Shown: one piece after another, positions 1-7,889 of the stretch
Layout of the letters: each line of letters starts with the position of its first letter
Numbering within the stretch: position 1 is the first letter of the stretch
Source: Bdellovibrio reynosensis
Lineage (GTDB): Bacteria; Bdellovibrionota; Bdellovibrionia; Bdellovibrionales; Bdellovibrionaceae
DNA length: 64,000 nt
Reading direction: 5' to 3'
NCBI RefSeq assembly: GCF_022814725.1
Contig: NZ_CP093442.1
Span: 2,666,001 to 2,730,000 of the forward strand
Program-made: the position numbers and the translations under genes
Notes under the pieces: generated by a model
The model's input: only the letters and a program-made list of their open reading frames with translations
Databases searched by the model: none
What the model was told of the DNA's origin: nothing

Positions 1-376
1 CGCTTTCTTTAAAGGCCTCGGGTTTTAAGCGATCCCCTTTTTTAACTTCAAATACGATGTCCAAAATTTTGAGATATTTTTCGTAATTTAAAGCGGCGTC
101 GGAATAACCTTTTTGGGTCATCGAAGCGCGAGCTTTTTTAATCAACATCACGCGACTTTTCCAAAGCTGCAAGCGATGTTGTTCTTTGGCGCGCTCTTGC
201 TGCATCAATACGCCCCCGCTGCTTGTCGCAACGGTTCTGCGCATATCGGAAATACAACCCGCACAAACTTGCGGTGGCAAATTCGTTTCTCCTGAAGCCT
301 GGAGTCTTGTGATTAAATCCGGGTCAACAGGGTGTAATTCCGTGACTTGAATTCCGCAGCGCGGGCATTGAATCAT
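1..376 (-). CDS. Zinc-ribbon N-terminal protein, truncated by window edge
   Basis: Only the first 125 residues are inside the window; the C-terminus lies beyond position 1. The reading begins MIQCPRCGIQVTELHP and has a second CxxC in PPQVCAGCISDM, so two CxxC knuckles about 40 residues apart suggest a zinc ribbon. After them comes a basic helical stretch (RAKEQHRLQLWKSRVMLIKKAR) and a segment, GYSDAALNYEKYLKILD, that looks like the start of a TPR helix pair. The start is the ATG at 374-376 on the minus strand, 41 bp downstream of the priA stop, so it may be co-transcribed with priA. I do not recognise a named family; a cytoplasmic zinc-ribbon/TPR protein is the most that can be said. Confidence 0.7.
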   Translation of the reverse strand, partial: MIQCPRCGIQVTELHPVDPDLITRLQASGETNLPPQVCAGCISDMRRTVATSSGGVLMQQERAKEQHRLQLWKSRVMLIKKARASMTQKGYSDAALNYEKYLKILDIVFEVKKGDRLKPEAFKES

Positions 377-417
377 GATTTATCCCTTAGGCATTTATTT
401 TAAGGGATACTTAAGGT

Positions 418-2457
418 CTAAAGCAAACTCATTGGATCGATATCGATCAATATTTTTATTCCTGAAGGGATCCAGTCTTGATCACCCAGTAACTGTCTAG
501 AAAAGGGATTGGCTGCATTCGCTTGAGTCGATTTTACAAGCAAATGATAGCGAAATTGCCCCCGTAATTTCGATAACGGCGCTTCAGCAGGACCCAGCAC
601 CTCTATAGAGTTATACTGAGGGTATTGAGCTTTTAAAGCGTACGCTCTTCTGGCTAAAAGTCCTGCAGTTTCTTCAACTTTCCCTAGATGGGGTCCTTGG
701 ATTCGGAAGCTGACAAGTCTGCCTATCGGAGGATAGTGAAGTTGCGCGCGCATTTCTAATTCGTGTTTCGCAAAACCTTCATAATCGTGATTGCGCGCAA
801 AAGTAATACTGTCGTGTTCAGCATTGAATGTTTGAATGATTACGCGGCCTGGATTTTCGCCTTCTTTGACGTGACGTCCACTGCGACCACTCATTTGGGT
901 GATTAACTGAAAACTTCTTTCTGTGGCTCTAAAATCAGGAAGATTAAAACCAACATCAGCAAGAACTAATCCCACAAGTTTCAATTTCGGAAAATCCAAA
1001 CCCTTAGCAATCATCTGGGTGCCGACAAGAATATCAATTTCCCCAGTTTCCATTTGATGAATAAGTTCTTCCAGATCCGCGCGACTTTGAATTTCATCGC
1101 GATCGGCGCGCGCGATTTTCTTTCCCGGGAACAAACGGGTCAAATCTGTTTCTAATAACTCTGTGCCAAGCCCGATGGCTTCAAGCTGTCCTTCGCTGCA
1201 ATCAGGGCACTTGGTTTTAAAGTTTTCATGATAGTCACAGTAGTGACAAACAAGGTGAGAGTGCGCGTGCAAAGTTAAAGAGATATCACAGTTCGGGCAT
1301 TCACGCGTGTGACCACATGAAGGACACACCACCATTTGTGCGACCCCACGGCGATTTAAAAACAGTGCAGCTTGGTCGCCTTGATCTAAAACTTCATGCA
1401 TGCGCTCATAAAGATCTGCACTTAACCAAAACGGCAGATGGGAATATTTCTGCACAATTTTTTTTTGTTCATCGTCGTCGGCTTTTAATTTTCTTAAATC
1501 AATAACTTCAATTTCAGGAAGCGATCGATTGGCAACGCGCTTTTTTAAAGTGTGAAGATGGTATTTTCCTTCAACCGCGTTTTTCCAAGTTTCTAAACTT
1601 GGTGTTGCAGAGCCAAGGACCACAGGGCAATTCATTAATTTACCCATCACAACTGCAGCATCGCGGCCGTTGTATTTTAGCTTTTCATCTTGTTTAAAGC
1701 TGGGCTCATGCTCTTCATCAACGATAATTAAGCCTAAATCTTTAATTGGGCAGAAAAGTGCTGATCTTGCGCCAATAAGAATGGATTTTCTGCCTTCCAC
1801 GATATCCCACCACTGATTGGTGCGTTCACGATCTGTAAGCTGCGAATGCAAAGCTGCAATTTTATCGCCGAAGCGTCGGGCGAATCGCTGAATCAGTTGC
1901 GGGGTTAGCGAGATCTCTGGAACTAGAACAAGCCCGCGCTTTCCTTCGGCCAAAACTTTTTCTAAAAGTCGTAGATAGACTTCGGTTTTACCTGAACCCG
2001 TAACCCCAAATAAAAGATGCGTAGAAAAATTAGAGTGTTTTGAAATGCTCTCAAAACAAGTGCGTTGTTCTGTGGTTAAATCTAAAAACGTATCACTTTC
2101 AAGTAGGGGAATAACCGGAGGTCTTTTGGAAGCACGCTGCTTGTCGGTTTTTTTCAGTGGCGGAAAGGCCGATTGCACCACTTGCCCGATGGGATGCAGA
2201 TAGTATTGCGACAGCCACTCTAGCCACTTAACAAAAGCATCCGGAAGGGCCGCATACTCATCATCCAGGGATTCAATGCTCTTAACTTCAAACTCTGGCG
2301 GCTTGTCTGCAGGGCCCAATACAAGACCCTTCACCTTGCGCTTACCAAGGGGAACGTTCACTAACTGTCCACGTTCAAGGGGGCCAGAGTAACTATAGGT
2401 CAAAGCCTCTGGAAGAGGAGCATCTACTGCCACTCTCCACAGCTGGTCTGAACTCAT
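418..2457 (-). CDS. priA: Primosomal protein N' (replication restart helicase PriA)
   Basis: A 679-residue superfamily 2 helicase that reloads the replisome at abandoned forks. Visible parts: N-terminal DNA-binding region (about 1-110), Walker A GVTGSGKT at 151-158, DEEH box at 247-250, and eight cysteines in CxxC pairs at 378/381, 387/390, 404/407 and 417/420 that form the family's paired zinc sites. The C-terminal helicase lobe carries the GTQMIAKGLDFP segment typical of PriA. Length is normal for the family. Its ATG overlaps the stop of the upstream exported-protein gene by 4 bp, so it is probably the last gene of a galU - exported protein - priA unit. Confidence 0.97.
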   Translation of the reverse strand: MSSDQLWRVAVDAPLPEALTYSYSGPLERGQLVNVPLGKRKVKGLVLGPADKPPEFEVKSIESLDDEYAALPDAFVKWLEWLSQYYLHPIGQVVQSAFPPLKKTDKQRASKRPPVIPLLESDTFLDLTTEQRTCFESISKHSNFSTHLLFGVTGSGKTEVYLRLLEKVLAEGKRGLVLVPEISLTPQLIQRFARRFGDKIAALHSQLTDRERTNQWWDIVEGRKSILIGARSALFCPIKDLGLIIVDEEHEPSFKQDEKLKYNGRDAAVVMGKLMNCPVVLGSATPSLETWKNAVEGKYHLHTLKKRVANRSLPEIEVIDLRKLKADDDEQKKIVQKYSHLPFWLSADLYERMHEVLDQGDQAALFLNRRGVAQMVVCPSCGHTRECPNCDISLTLHAHSHLVCHYCDYHENFKTKCPDCSEGQLEAIGLGTELLETDLTRLFPGKKIARADRDEIQSRADLEELIHQMETGEIDILVGTQMIAKGLDFPKLKLVGLVLADVGFNLPDFRATERSFQLITQMSGRSGRHVKEGENPGRVIIQTFNAEHDSITFARNHDYEGFAKHELEMRAQLHYPPIGRLVSFRIQGPHLGKVEETAGLLARRAYALKAQYPQYNSIEVLGPAEAPLSKLRGQFRYHLLVKSTQANAANPFSRQLLGDQDWIPSGIKILIDIDPMSLL

Positions 2458-3302
2458 CTAAACCTCGTGTAGAACTCCGTAATAACGTCTTTGGCAGGAA
2501 TGTTATTAATACCATCCCACTTGAGGTTGCTATCTAGGGAATTAGGCTGAAAAAGACTGACGGCTGATTGCGGGCGGGCCTGGGCACTGATCAAACGGAT
2601 TGTCACAGTGTTCGCGCCCCAACGAATGGTGCGGCTGCGAGGGTAATGTAAACCCTTAGCAAATTGACTGTAATTATTTGCACTCATTTCTGCTTGGGAA
2701 GGTAGGCGCAGTTTACGAATCACAAAGTGATCTTGTTCAATCCAAATTCCAGGCAATTCATTTTCTTGCTCTGGCTGTGTGGCAGTTCCAAAAGCGTAAT
2801 TTACTACGCCTCCGGTTCTAGAAAATCTTACCCACGGTTCACCATCGTATTTAAAATCTGCACCAGTGCGCGGCACCGCTTTTTTTGCATACGCGCCCGC
2901 AGGAATGATTTTTAAGTGAGCTAGGGCACTAGCCATAAGCTCAGGGCTGCGGAAGTTTAAATAACGTTCGATAAAGTCATCGGAAACTTTTTCGCTTTTA
3001 CGAGTGTTATTAACCTGGCTCCACTTTTGACCGCCGTTATAAATAAATTGCAGCTTAAATGTGTTCTGCAAATCCTTACCGCCGGTCACAGTTAAGCGCA
3101 TGGTTTTATCACTATCAATCAACCATGTTTCTTTAACAGTTAAAGTTTCATCACCATTTGAAAACTGAACTTCTTGTTCAATGGCGTAAATACCACTTCC
3201 AGAGTTTTCCACGGTTTTTTGCACAATCGTGCGAGTGGGAAGAATGAAAGCCTGGGCCTGAAAAGCTAAGAAAAAGAAAAAAGTCGCAAAAAGAAATTTC
3301 AT
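2454..3302 (-). CDS. Exported protein of unknown function
   Basis: About 282 residues beginning MKFLFATFFFFLAFQAQAF, a clear Sec signal peptide with an AQA cleavage site. The mature part is mostly beta-strand-like with alternating polar and hydrophobic residues (for example VQFSNGDETLTVKETWLI), which recalls LolA/LolB-type lipoprotein carriers, but I see no diagnostic motif and do not name it. The ATG at 3300-3302 is preferred to the one 6 bp upstream because AAGGA, overlapping the galU stop, is then correctly spaced. It is sandwiched between galU and priA with an 8 bp gap and a 4 bp overlap. Confidence 0.85.
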   Translation of the reverse strand: MKFLFATFFFFLAFQAQAFILPTRTIVQKTVENSGSGIYAIEQEVQFSNGDETLTVKETWLIDSDKTMRLTVTGGKDLQNTFKLQFIYNGGQKWSQVNNTRKSEKVSDDFIERYLNFRSPELMASALAHLKIIPAGAYAKKAVPRTGADFKYDGEPWVRFSRTGGVVNYAFGTATQPEQENELPGIWIEQDHFVIRKLRLPSQAEMSANNYSQFAKGLHYPRSRTIRWGANTVTIRLISAQARPQSAVSLFQPNSLDSNLKWDGINNIPAKDVITEFYTRFR

Positions 3303-3310
3303 GTTCATCC

Positions 3311-4186
3311 TTAGTTCAGGCGCTGGGCAAGTTCTTTGATGTAAAGTTTAAGCTCATTACCAAGCTCGGGGTTGCGAAGTGCAAGCTCAATGTTTGCTTG
3401 CAAGTATCCAAGCTTATCACCCGCATCATAGCGGTCAGCTGTGAAAGTCATGGCATTAAGTCCATGGGTTTGGCAAAGGACCTTCATGCTATCGGTTAAC
3501 TGAATTTCACCATGTAACGAGGGTTTTGCTGAATGCAGAATTTCCATGATGTGATTATCAAACACGTAGCGGCCAGGTAAAGCCCAGCGGCTTTTTGTTT
3601 CTGCTGGTTTTGGTTTTTCCATTAATGAATTTACTTTGAAATAACCTTTGTTGGTTTCTTCAACATCAGCAATTCCATATTTTGAAACATCTTTATCTTC
3701 AACCTTCATAACTGAAATTGTCGAAACTTGAGTTTCATTAAATGATTTTACCAATTGTGACGTGACGTTGGGTTCACCCATAGTAATTTCGTCACCGAGT
3801 AAAACTGCAAACGGTTCTTTACCAATAATCGGTAGTCCGCAAAGAACAGCGTGGCCCAAGCCGTAAGCATGTTTTTGGCGAATGCTAATGATGTTGGCTT
3901 TATCGCGAATTTTTGTCACACGCTCTAGCAGATGTTCTTTTCCATCTTTCGCTAACTTATCTTCAAGTTCAAAAGACGTATCGAAAAAGTCTTCAATAGC
4001 ATTCTTTCCGCGACCTGCAATAAGCACGATGTCTTCGATACCTGCTTGCACTGCTTCTTCAACCACGTACAAGATGATAGGTGCATCAACAATAGTTAAC
4101 ATTTCCTTTGGAACTGTCTTTGTTGCGGGCAGAAAACGAGTTCCTAAACCGGCTGCTGGAATGATGGCTTTTTTAACTTTTCCCAT
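3311..4186 (-). CDS. galU: UTP--glucose-1-phosphate uridylyltransferase
   Basis: Makes UDP-glucose from UTP and glucose-1-phosphate, a precursor for LPS, capsule and other glycans. The 291 residues begin with the nucleotidyltransferase signature KKAIIPAAGLGTRFLPATKT followed by VPKEML. Further family blocks include GLGHAVLCG, the EKPKP segment and GEIQLTDSM near residue 228. Length matches bacterial GalU. It appears to be the first gene of the minus-strand unit with the exported protein and priA. Cytoplasmic. No obvious oddity. Confidence 0.96.
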   Translation of the reverse strand: MGKVKKAIIPAAGLGTRFLPATKTVPKEMLTIVDAPIILYVVEEAVQAGIEDIVLIAGRGKNAIEDFFDTSFELEDKLAKDGKEHLLERVTKIRDKANIISIRQKHAYGLGHAVLCGLPIIGKEPFAVLLGDEITMGEPNVTSQLVKSFNETQVSTISVMKVEDKDVSKYGIADVEETNKGYFKVNSLMEKPKPAETKSRWALPGRYVFDNHIMEILHSAKPSLHGEIQLTDSMKVLCQTHGLNAMTFTADRYDAGDKLGYLQANIELALRNPELGNELKLYIKELAQRLN

Positions 4187-4358
4187 ACTCTATAAATCTC
4201 AAACGTTTCATTTTAAGACAACTATTAATCAGAGGGCCTGAACAGTCGGCCTGCGTTAGGAAAAAGAGGCATTTTCTGTCGTCTCACGCTGAGAAGTCTG
4301 TGGGTTTTTTGTGAATTAGCCGAATAGTATCTGGTATTCTGTTTTGGGGGAGTATTCC

Positions 4359-5606
4359 ATGAAAGTACGTTTTAATAAAACGACATGGCGGGCAGCCAGT
4401 GGCATTTTTGCCTCTTTTCTGCTGGTCGTTTCGTTTCAAAACTGCGGTAAAGCCGGCTTTGATGCGAATCTAGATAGTTCTCTTGATCCCGGCGTAACAG
4501 ATGCTGCGTTAAGTGCTAAATACGGCGAAGCTGTAGGTGCTAAAGTCGCAGAAATTCCTTTTGCCTTCGAAGCAACTTTCGACACAATCACTTATAACTC
4601 ATGTGCTGAAACTCAAATCAGAAATAATCCTGCGTTCTTTTCAATTAAAGCAGGTTCTTATTCGACGGGTGGAATTTCTGTTAAGAATGAATTTTTTGAT
4701 TATGCTGATCAAAACTTCAAGCCGCTTTATCCAGCAACACAACTTTCTGACAATCAATACAAAAGTTTCTTAGCTGATTCTCCGAAAAATAACGGCGCTA
4801 CACCGACAATGGCTGTGCGGGTGAAAAACAGCTTAACTGACGTGTACACGGCAACTAGCAAAGTGGAATTGTGGACAGATGTGGTTCCTCTTGTTGGAAA
4901 CTTAACTGACTCTTTAGTGATGGATTCAATCGCTACTAAAGGTGTGTCTGCAAATTATTTCCCATTTTCACCTGAACAGCGTGTGATGGAAGCGAATTTA
5001 AATTTTAATTCTAGCGAAGAGCTAGCTGAAGAATTCAGAAACATCTTCATGAGCTCAGGGGTCCTTTCTTTGACATATATGTCTGATGCAACTGAAATTT
5101 ATAAAGTGCGTGCGGCGGCTGACACTTACCCGGTGAAATCAGCTTATGGCAAAGGTTACACTTTAACTTTTGCTCCGTATGCAATGGCTGGTGCCGCGAT
5201 TAATAATCCCAGCCGTGTGTTATCAAGTGTCGGTGAAAACGATCTTTCTGTTTCCGGCGCTGGTCGCTCTTGGAGCTGTGGACGCGTATTTAAAGTTGTT
5301 CGCGCGCAAGATGCAGCGACTTTATGTCCTGCTCACACCTATAATGATTTAAAGAACTCGGCCATTCGTTCAGAGCTTGCGATTGCCCGCCGTCATCTTC
5401 GTGCGGATCAGTGGGATGTCAACGTAAGTCAACGCTGTGTAGTTCCAAAGGGCGGAGTTTCTTGTTACAAAGAAGAATCTGTCGCTGGTGCACCCGTGGT
5501 TGAATACGATTTAACAAAAGAATGCTTCCGTCCAAATGGAAGCTACGGTGGTGCAATTCCTAATAGTAAGTGCATGCACTTTGTGACAGTGTGTACCCGC
5601 GATTAG
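4359..5606 (+). CDS. Probable lipoprotein with FQNC lipobox, unknown function
   Basis: A 415-residue exported protein. The N-terminus is basic (MKVRFNKTTWR), then hydrophobic (FASFLLVV), then SFQNCG, with Cys29 the likely lipidated residue. The -1 Asn and -3 Phe are not the textbook lipobox (usually Leu at -3 and Gly/Ala at -1), but this FQNC form recurs in Bdellovibrio proteins as I recall them. Several paired cysteines occur in the C-terminal third (SWSCGR, TLCP, QRCVVP, SCYKEE, ECF, KCMHF). A TTG 15 bp upstream is in frame, but the ATG at 4359 has a GGGGGAG ribosome site at 4346-4352. Divergent from galU; convergent with the M23 gene, overlapping its stop. Confidence 0.85.
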   Translation: MKVRFNKTTWRAASGIFASFLLVVSFQNCGKAGFDANLDSSLDPGVTDAALSAKYGEAVGAKVAEIPFAFEATFDTITYNSCAETQIRNNPAFFSIKAGSYSTGGISVKNEFFDYADQNFKPLYPATQLSDNQYKSFLADSPKNNGATPTMAVRVKNSLTDVYTATSKVELWTDVVPLVGNLTDSLVMDSIATKGVSANYFPFSPEQRVMEANLNFNSSEELAEEFRNIFMSSGVLSLTYMSDATEIYKVRAAADTYPVKSAYGKGYTLTFAPYAMAGAAINNPSRVLSSVGENDLSVSGAGRSWSCGRVFKVVRAQDAATLCPAHTYNDLKNSAIRSELAIARRHLRADQWDVNVSQRCVVPKGGVSCYKEESVAGAPVVEYDLTKECFRPNGSYGGAIPNSKCMHFVTVCTRD

Positions 5607-6706
5607 TTACTAGCAACGCGGGCTTCAAGCAGCCTTTCCATATGGGAAGGATAAGGTTTAATGAACTTTATAGGGTCGACCATTCGACCCTTTCTTTTTA
5701 CTGCGAAATGTAAATGCGCGCGCGTGCAGTATCCGGTGCAACCGACCTCACCAATTTTTTCCCCCGCACGAACTTTTAAACCCTGACGGACACGACGATC
5801 GATGCGATGAAGATGATTATAGGAAGTTTCCATGCCATTTGGGTGAAGCAAAACGATATAGTTTCCTGCCGCACGGTTATTACCATATCGAACCACAGTT
5901 CCATAGCGGGGAGCATAGACTGGGTCACCCACTGGAAGTTCAAAGTCGATTCCTAAGTGGGGTTGGTGGCGGCCCGTAATCGGGTGCTTGCGGTTGGGTT
6001 GAAATTTACTAGCCACCTTTAGGTATTCAACCGGGGCATAGAAGGGGCGTTGTTCGAAAAGATCTTGGGAGTTAAAAAAGACACCAGCGTCTTTATGGCG
6101 AACAAACTTTTTCTGAACTAGCTCGCCCCCGATTTCTAGGGAAGTCTGCAAAACCTCACCGTATTTTACAAACTGACCGGCTTCGTAATTCTTTTCAACT
6201 GTGAATGAAAAACGCGAACCACGAGACACGTTTCTGCTGACTAAGTCAAAAACGTAGGCGTCAGTAAAGCGGGTAGCGACCCAATTGCTATTTACTTGCG
6301 CAAGCACACTGCCAAGTAAAGAGCCATGCACTCGACCTTCTACCTTTTTTAGTACAACATAGTAGTTAGGATTATAACGAAGTGCTTTTACTGATTTTCC
6401 CTGCTTCACGATTTTAAAAGCATCAGAAGTTTGTGAATCAAACATACGAAGTTCGATAGTATTTCCAGAGCGACGAACCAAATAACGGGTATCAAGAGTT
6501 AAAAAAAGATTTCGAAGTCCACGGTCGGAAGCCAAAACCTTTTCACGTTCCTTTTCGCTAAAACCATTTTGCCTAAGAATTGAAAGTAAGTTGTCGCCAA
6601 GACGAATCGGTTTTGCAGTAAATGTGTTGGCTGATGCTTGTGCTGGTTGATAGGATATGAACGCAATAAAAAACGCACTCACGATACCTGCGAGGTAAAT
6701 AGCCAT
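5603..6706 (-). CDS. M23 (LytM) family peptidoglycan endopeptidase
   Basis: A 367-residue exported enzyme with signal peptide MAIYLAGIVSAFFIAFISYQPAQASA. An N-terminal region about 30-110 resembles the OapA/LysM-like module of M23 proteins (IRLGDNLLSILRQNGFS). The catalytic LytM domain spans about 240-350 and keeps all zinc and catalytic positions: H250 and D254 in HLGID, H298 in YNHLH, and the HLH motif H331/H333. It should therefore be an active D,D-endopeptidase on peptidoglycan cross-links, in the periplasm. A Cys pair (C323, C327) just before HLH may form a disulfide. Its ATG shares the CATG tetranucleotide at 6704-6707 with the divergent outer-membrane gene. Confidence 0.93.
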   Translation of the reverse strand: MAIYLAGIVSAFFIAFISYQPAQASANTFTAKPIRLGDNLLSILRQNGFSEKEREKVLASDRGLRNLFLTLDTRYLVRRSGNTIELRMFDSQTSDAFKIVKQGKSVKALRYNPNYYVVLKKVEGRVHGSLLGSVLAQVNSNWVATRFTDAYVFDLVSRNVSRGSRFSFTVEKNYEAGQFVKYGEVLQTSLEIGGELVQKKFVRHKDAGVFFNSQDLFEQRPFYAPVEYLKVASKFQPNRKHPITGRHQPHLGIDFELPVGDPVYAPRYGTVVRYGNNRAAGNYIVLLHPNGMETSYNHLHRIDRRVRQGLKVRAGEKIGEVGCTGYCTRAHLHFAVKRKGRMVDPIKFIKPYPSHMERLLEARVASN

Positions 6707-7526
6707 GCCCCATCCTTTGAGCTTAGTTAAACTTCCTGTTTTCCTAATGATTTATCTTACAGTGAACCTAGCTTCGGCCCAAGTGTATAATTCCTCAATC
6801 TCAGCTGCGACAGGTGGAACTGGACGTGCGGCTGTAGAAGCAGGTGACGCATCTTTTTTAAATCCTGCATCGCTTGTTCATTTGCGCGGGCATTATTTAT
6901 TTTCCTCTTTTGCGGAAAATGAATTCGCGGTTGCCTTAAGTGACAATTCACAAGAAAGCTCTTTTCCAGCTTCTTTAGGGTACGTAAGAAAAACTTTTGA
7001 AGTCGCAAATGCTGAAATCGTGCAAAGTGATATCACATTTTCTTTAGCAGAATTTATTGCTGATAAATGGGCCTTCGGAATTACAGGTCACTATTTTCAA
7101 TTAGAAATTCCGCTAGCAAGTTACAGTCAACCAAATGCGGACCTAGGATTTTTGTATACTCCTGAAGCCCATATTGGTTGGGCTTTGGTGGTCTATAATG
7201 CCTTCGGTGAAGATAAAGATATCCCAGAGGCATATAGACCTGAAACTTCGGTGGGCGGGGGCTTTAATTATATCTATCAATCGCGAGTCCGATTCCGTTT
7301 AGACGCCACTTCCACGTCCCTTTACATGGTGGGCTTAGAAACCTATATCAACGATTTCGTGATTACTCGTTTAGGCTATCAGAATAATACTGAGGAAAAA
7401 CGGGAACTTATTACCGCGGGCGTGGGCTTTAAAGGCCCTAGATTCGCTTTAAACTATGCTTATCAGGGAAATTCGCAAATCTCAGGAGATTACCGCCATT
7501 CGGTTGACTTGGAGATTCCGTTTTGA
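6705..7526 (+). CDS. Predicted outer-membrane beta-barrel protein
   Basis: A 273-residue protein with signal peptide (MPHPLSLVKLPVFLMIYLTVNLASAQ) and a mature part that begins SSISAATGGTGRAAVEAGDASFLNPASL, the pattern of FadL/PorV-like barrels in which a Gly-rich segment is followed by an NPA motif. The rest alternates aromatic and polar residues in beta-hairpin fashion, and the protein ends in Phe (DLEIPF), as recognised by the BAM complex. The ATG at 6705 is needed for a full signal peptide; the next Met (residue 15) would leave too short a leader. A GAGG ribosome site lies within the divergent M23 coding sequence. Ligand unknown. Confidence 0.82.
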   Translation: MPHPLSLVKLPVFLMIYLTVNLASAQVYNSSISAATGGTGRAAVEAGDASFLNPASLVHLRGHYLFSSFAENEFAVALSDNSQESSFPASLGYVRKTFEVANAEIVQSDITFSLAEFIADKWAFGITGHYFQLEIPLASYSQPNADLGFLYTPEAHIGWALVVYNAFGEDKDIPEAYRPETSVGGGFNYIYQSRVRFRLDATSTSLYMVGLETYINDFVITRLGYQNNTEEKRELITAGVGFKGPRFALNYAYQGNSQISGDYRHSVDLEIPF

Positions 7527-7562
7527 TAACTAACCGTTTCTGTTAAAAACTCAGGAGAGAAC

Positions 7563-7691
7563 ATGGCTTCTAAAACTAAAAAAACTGAATACATCCGTGA
7601 AAAGAAAAAATCTACTAGCGGTAAAAAGCGTAAAGCTGCAGTTCGTACTAAAGGTACAACTAAATCAGCAAAAGTTCTTTTCAAAGACTAG
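7563..7691 (+). CDS. Small lysine-rich basic protein (42 aa)
   Basis: An ORF of 42 codons starting MASKTKKTEYIREKKK and ending SAKVLFKD. It has 13 Lys and 3 Arg and essentially no hydrophobic core. The ribosome site AGGAG at 7553-7557 sits an ideal 5 nt before the ATG, strong support for translation. It follows the outer-membrane gene by 36 bp and is followed at once by structured repeat copy 1 and a terminator. The composition suggests nucleic-acid or ribosome binding, like histone-H1-type tails or small ribosomal proteins, but no known family is recognised. Confidence 0.8.
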   Translation: MASKTKKTEYIREKKKSTSGKKRKAAVRTKGTTKSAKVLFKD

Positions 7692-7699
7692 TCGGCTCG

Positions 7700-7813
7700 T
7701 CGATAAGCAGGCATCTGACTGCGTTGTCGGCACTTAGCCTTCGCTCCGACGTACCTTGCAGGTACGCCTGCGCTGCGGCTAAGGACCTCCGCCTTGCATA
7801 TGCCTACTTCTCG
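7700..7813. repeat. Dispersed structured repeat, copy 1
   Basis: A long imperfect hairpin with nested stems. Four sequence blocks are shared with the copy at 45001-45123: CTGACTGCGTTGTCGG (7715-7730), TCGCTCCGACGTA (7741-7753), TACGCCTGCGCTG (7763-7775) and CCTCCGCCTTGCAT (7786-7799). Between them lie copy-specific paired arms: TTAGCC with GGCTAA, and the apex GTACC/GGTAC around TTGCA. Outer arms also pair (GCAGGCAT with ATGCCTAC, with G-U pairs). It sits between the 42-aa gene and a bidirectional terminator, with convergent genes on both sides. Function unknown; a REP-like mobile hairpin or a 3'-UTR structured RNA are both possible. Confidence 0.85.
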
Positions 7814-7835
7814 CCAAGCCTTGATGCTTTGCGAT

Positions 7836-7865
7836 AAAAAAGGGAAACCAGTGGTTTCCCTTTTT
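7836..7865. terminator. Bidirectional rho-independent terminator
   Basis: AAAAAGGGAAACC paired with GGTTTCCCTTTTT around a 3-nt AGT loop. The A and T runs on the two sides let it serve both the plus-strand outer-membrane/42-aa genes and the convergent minus-strand TonB-like gene. Confidence 0.9.
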
Positions 7866-7889
7866 GTATTTGTGGAATTGATTCCGATC

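Noticed and set aside
4276-4294. TCTCA-CGC-TGAGA near-palindrome upstream of the FQNC lipoprotein
   Set aside because: 5-bp arms only; resemblance to GTCTCA at 20571 and 27873 is too short to call a motif.
4335-4340. Extended -10 (TGGTATTCT) before the 4359 gene
   Set aside because: The implied start site would fall inside the ribosome-binding site, leaving no usable leader.
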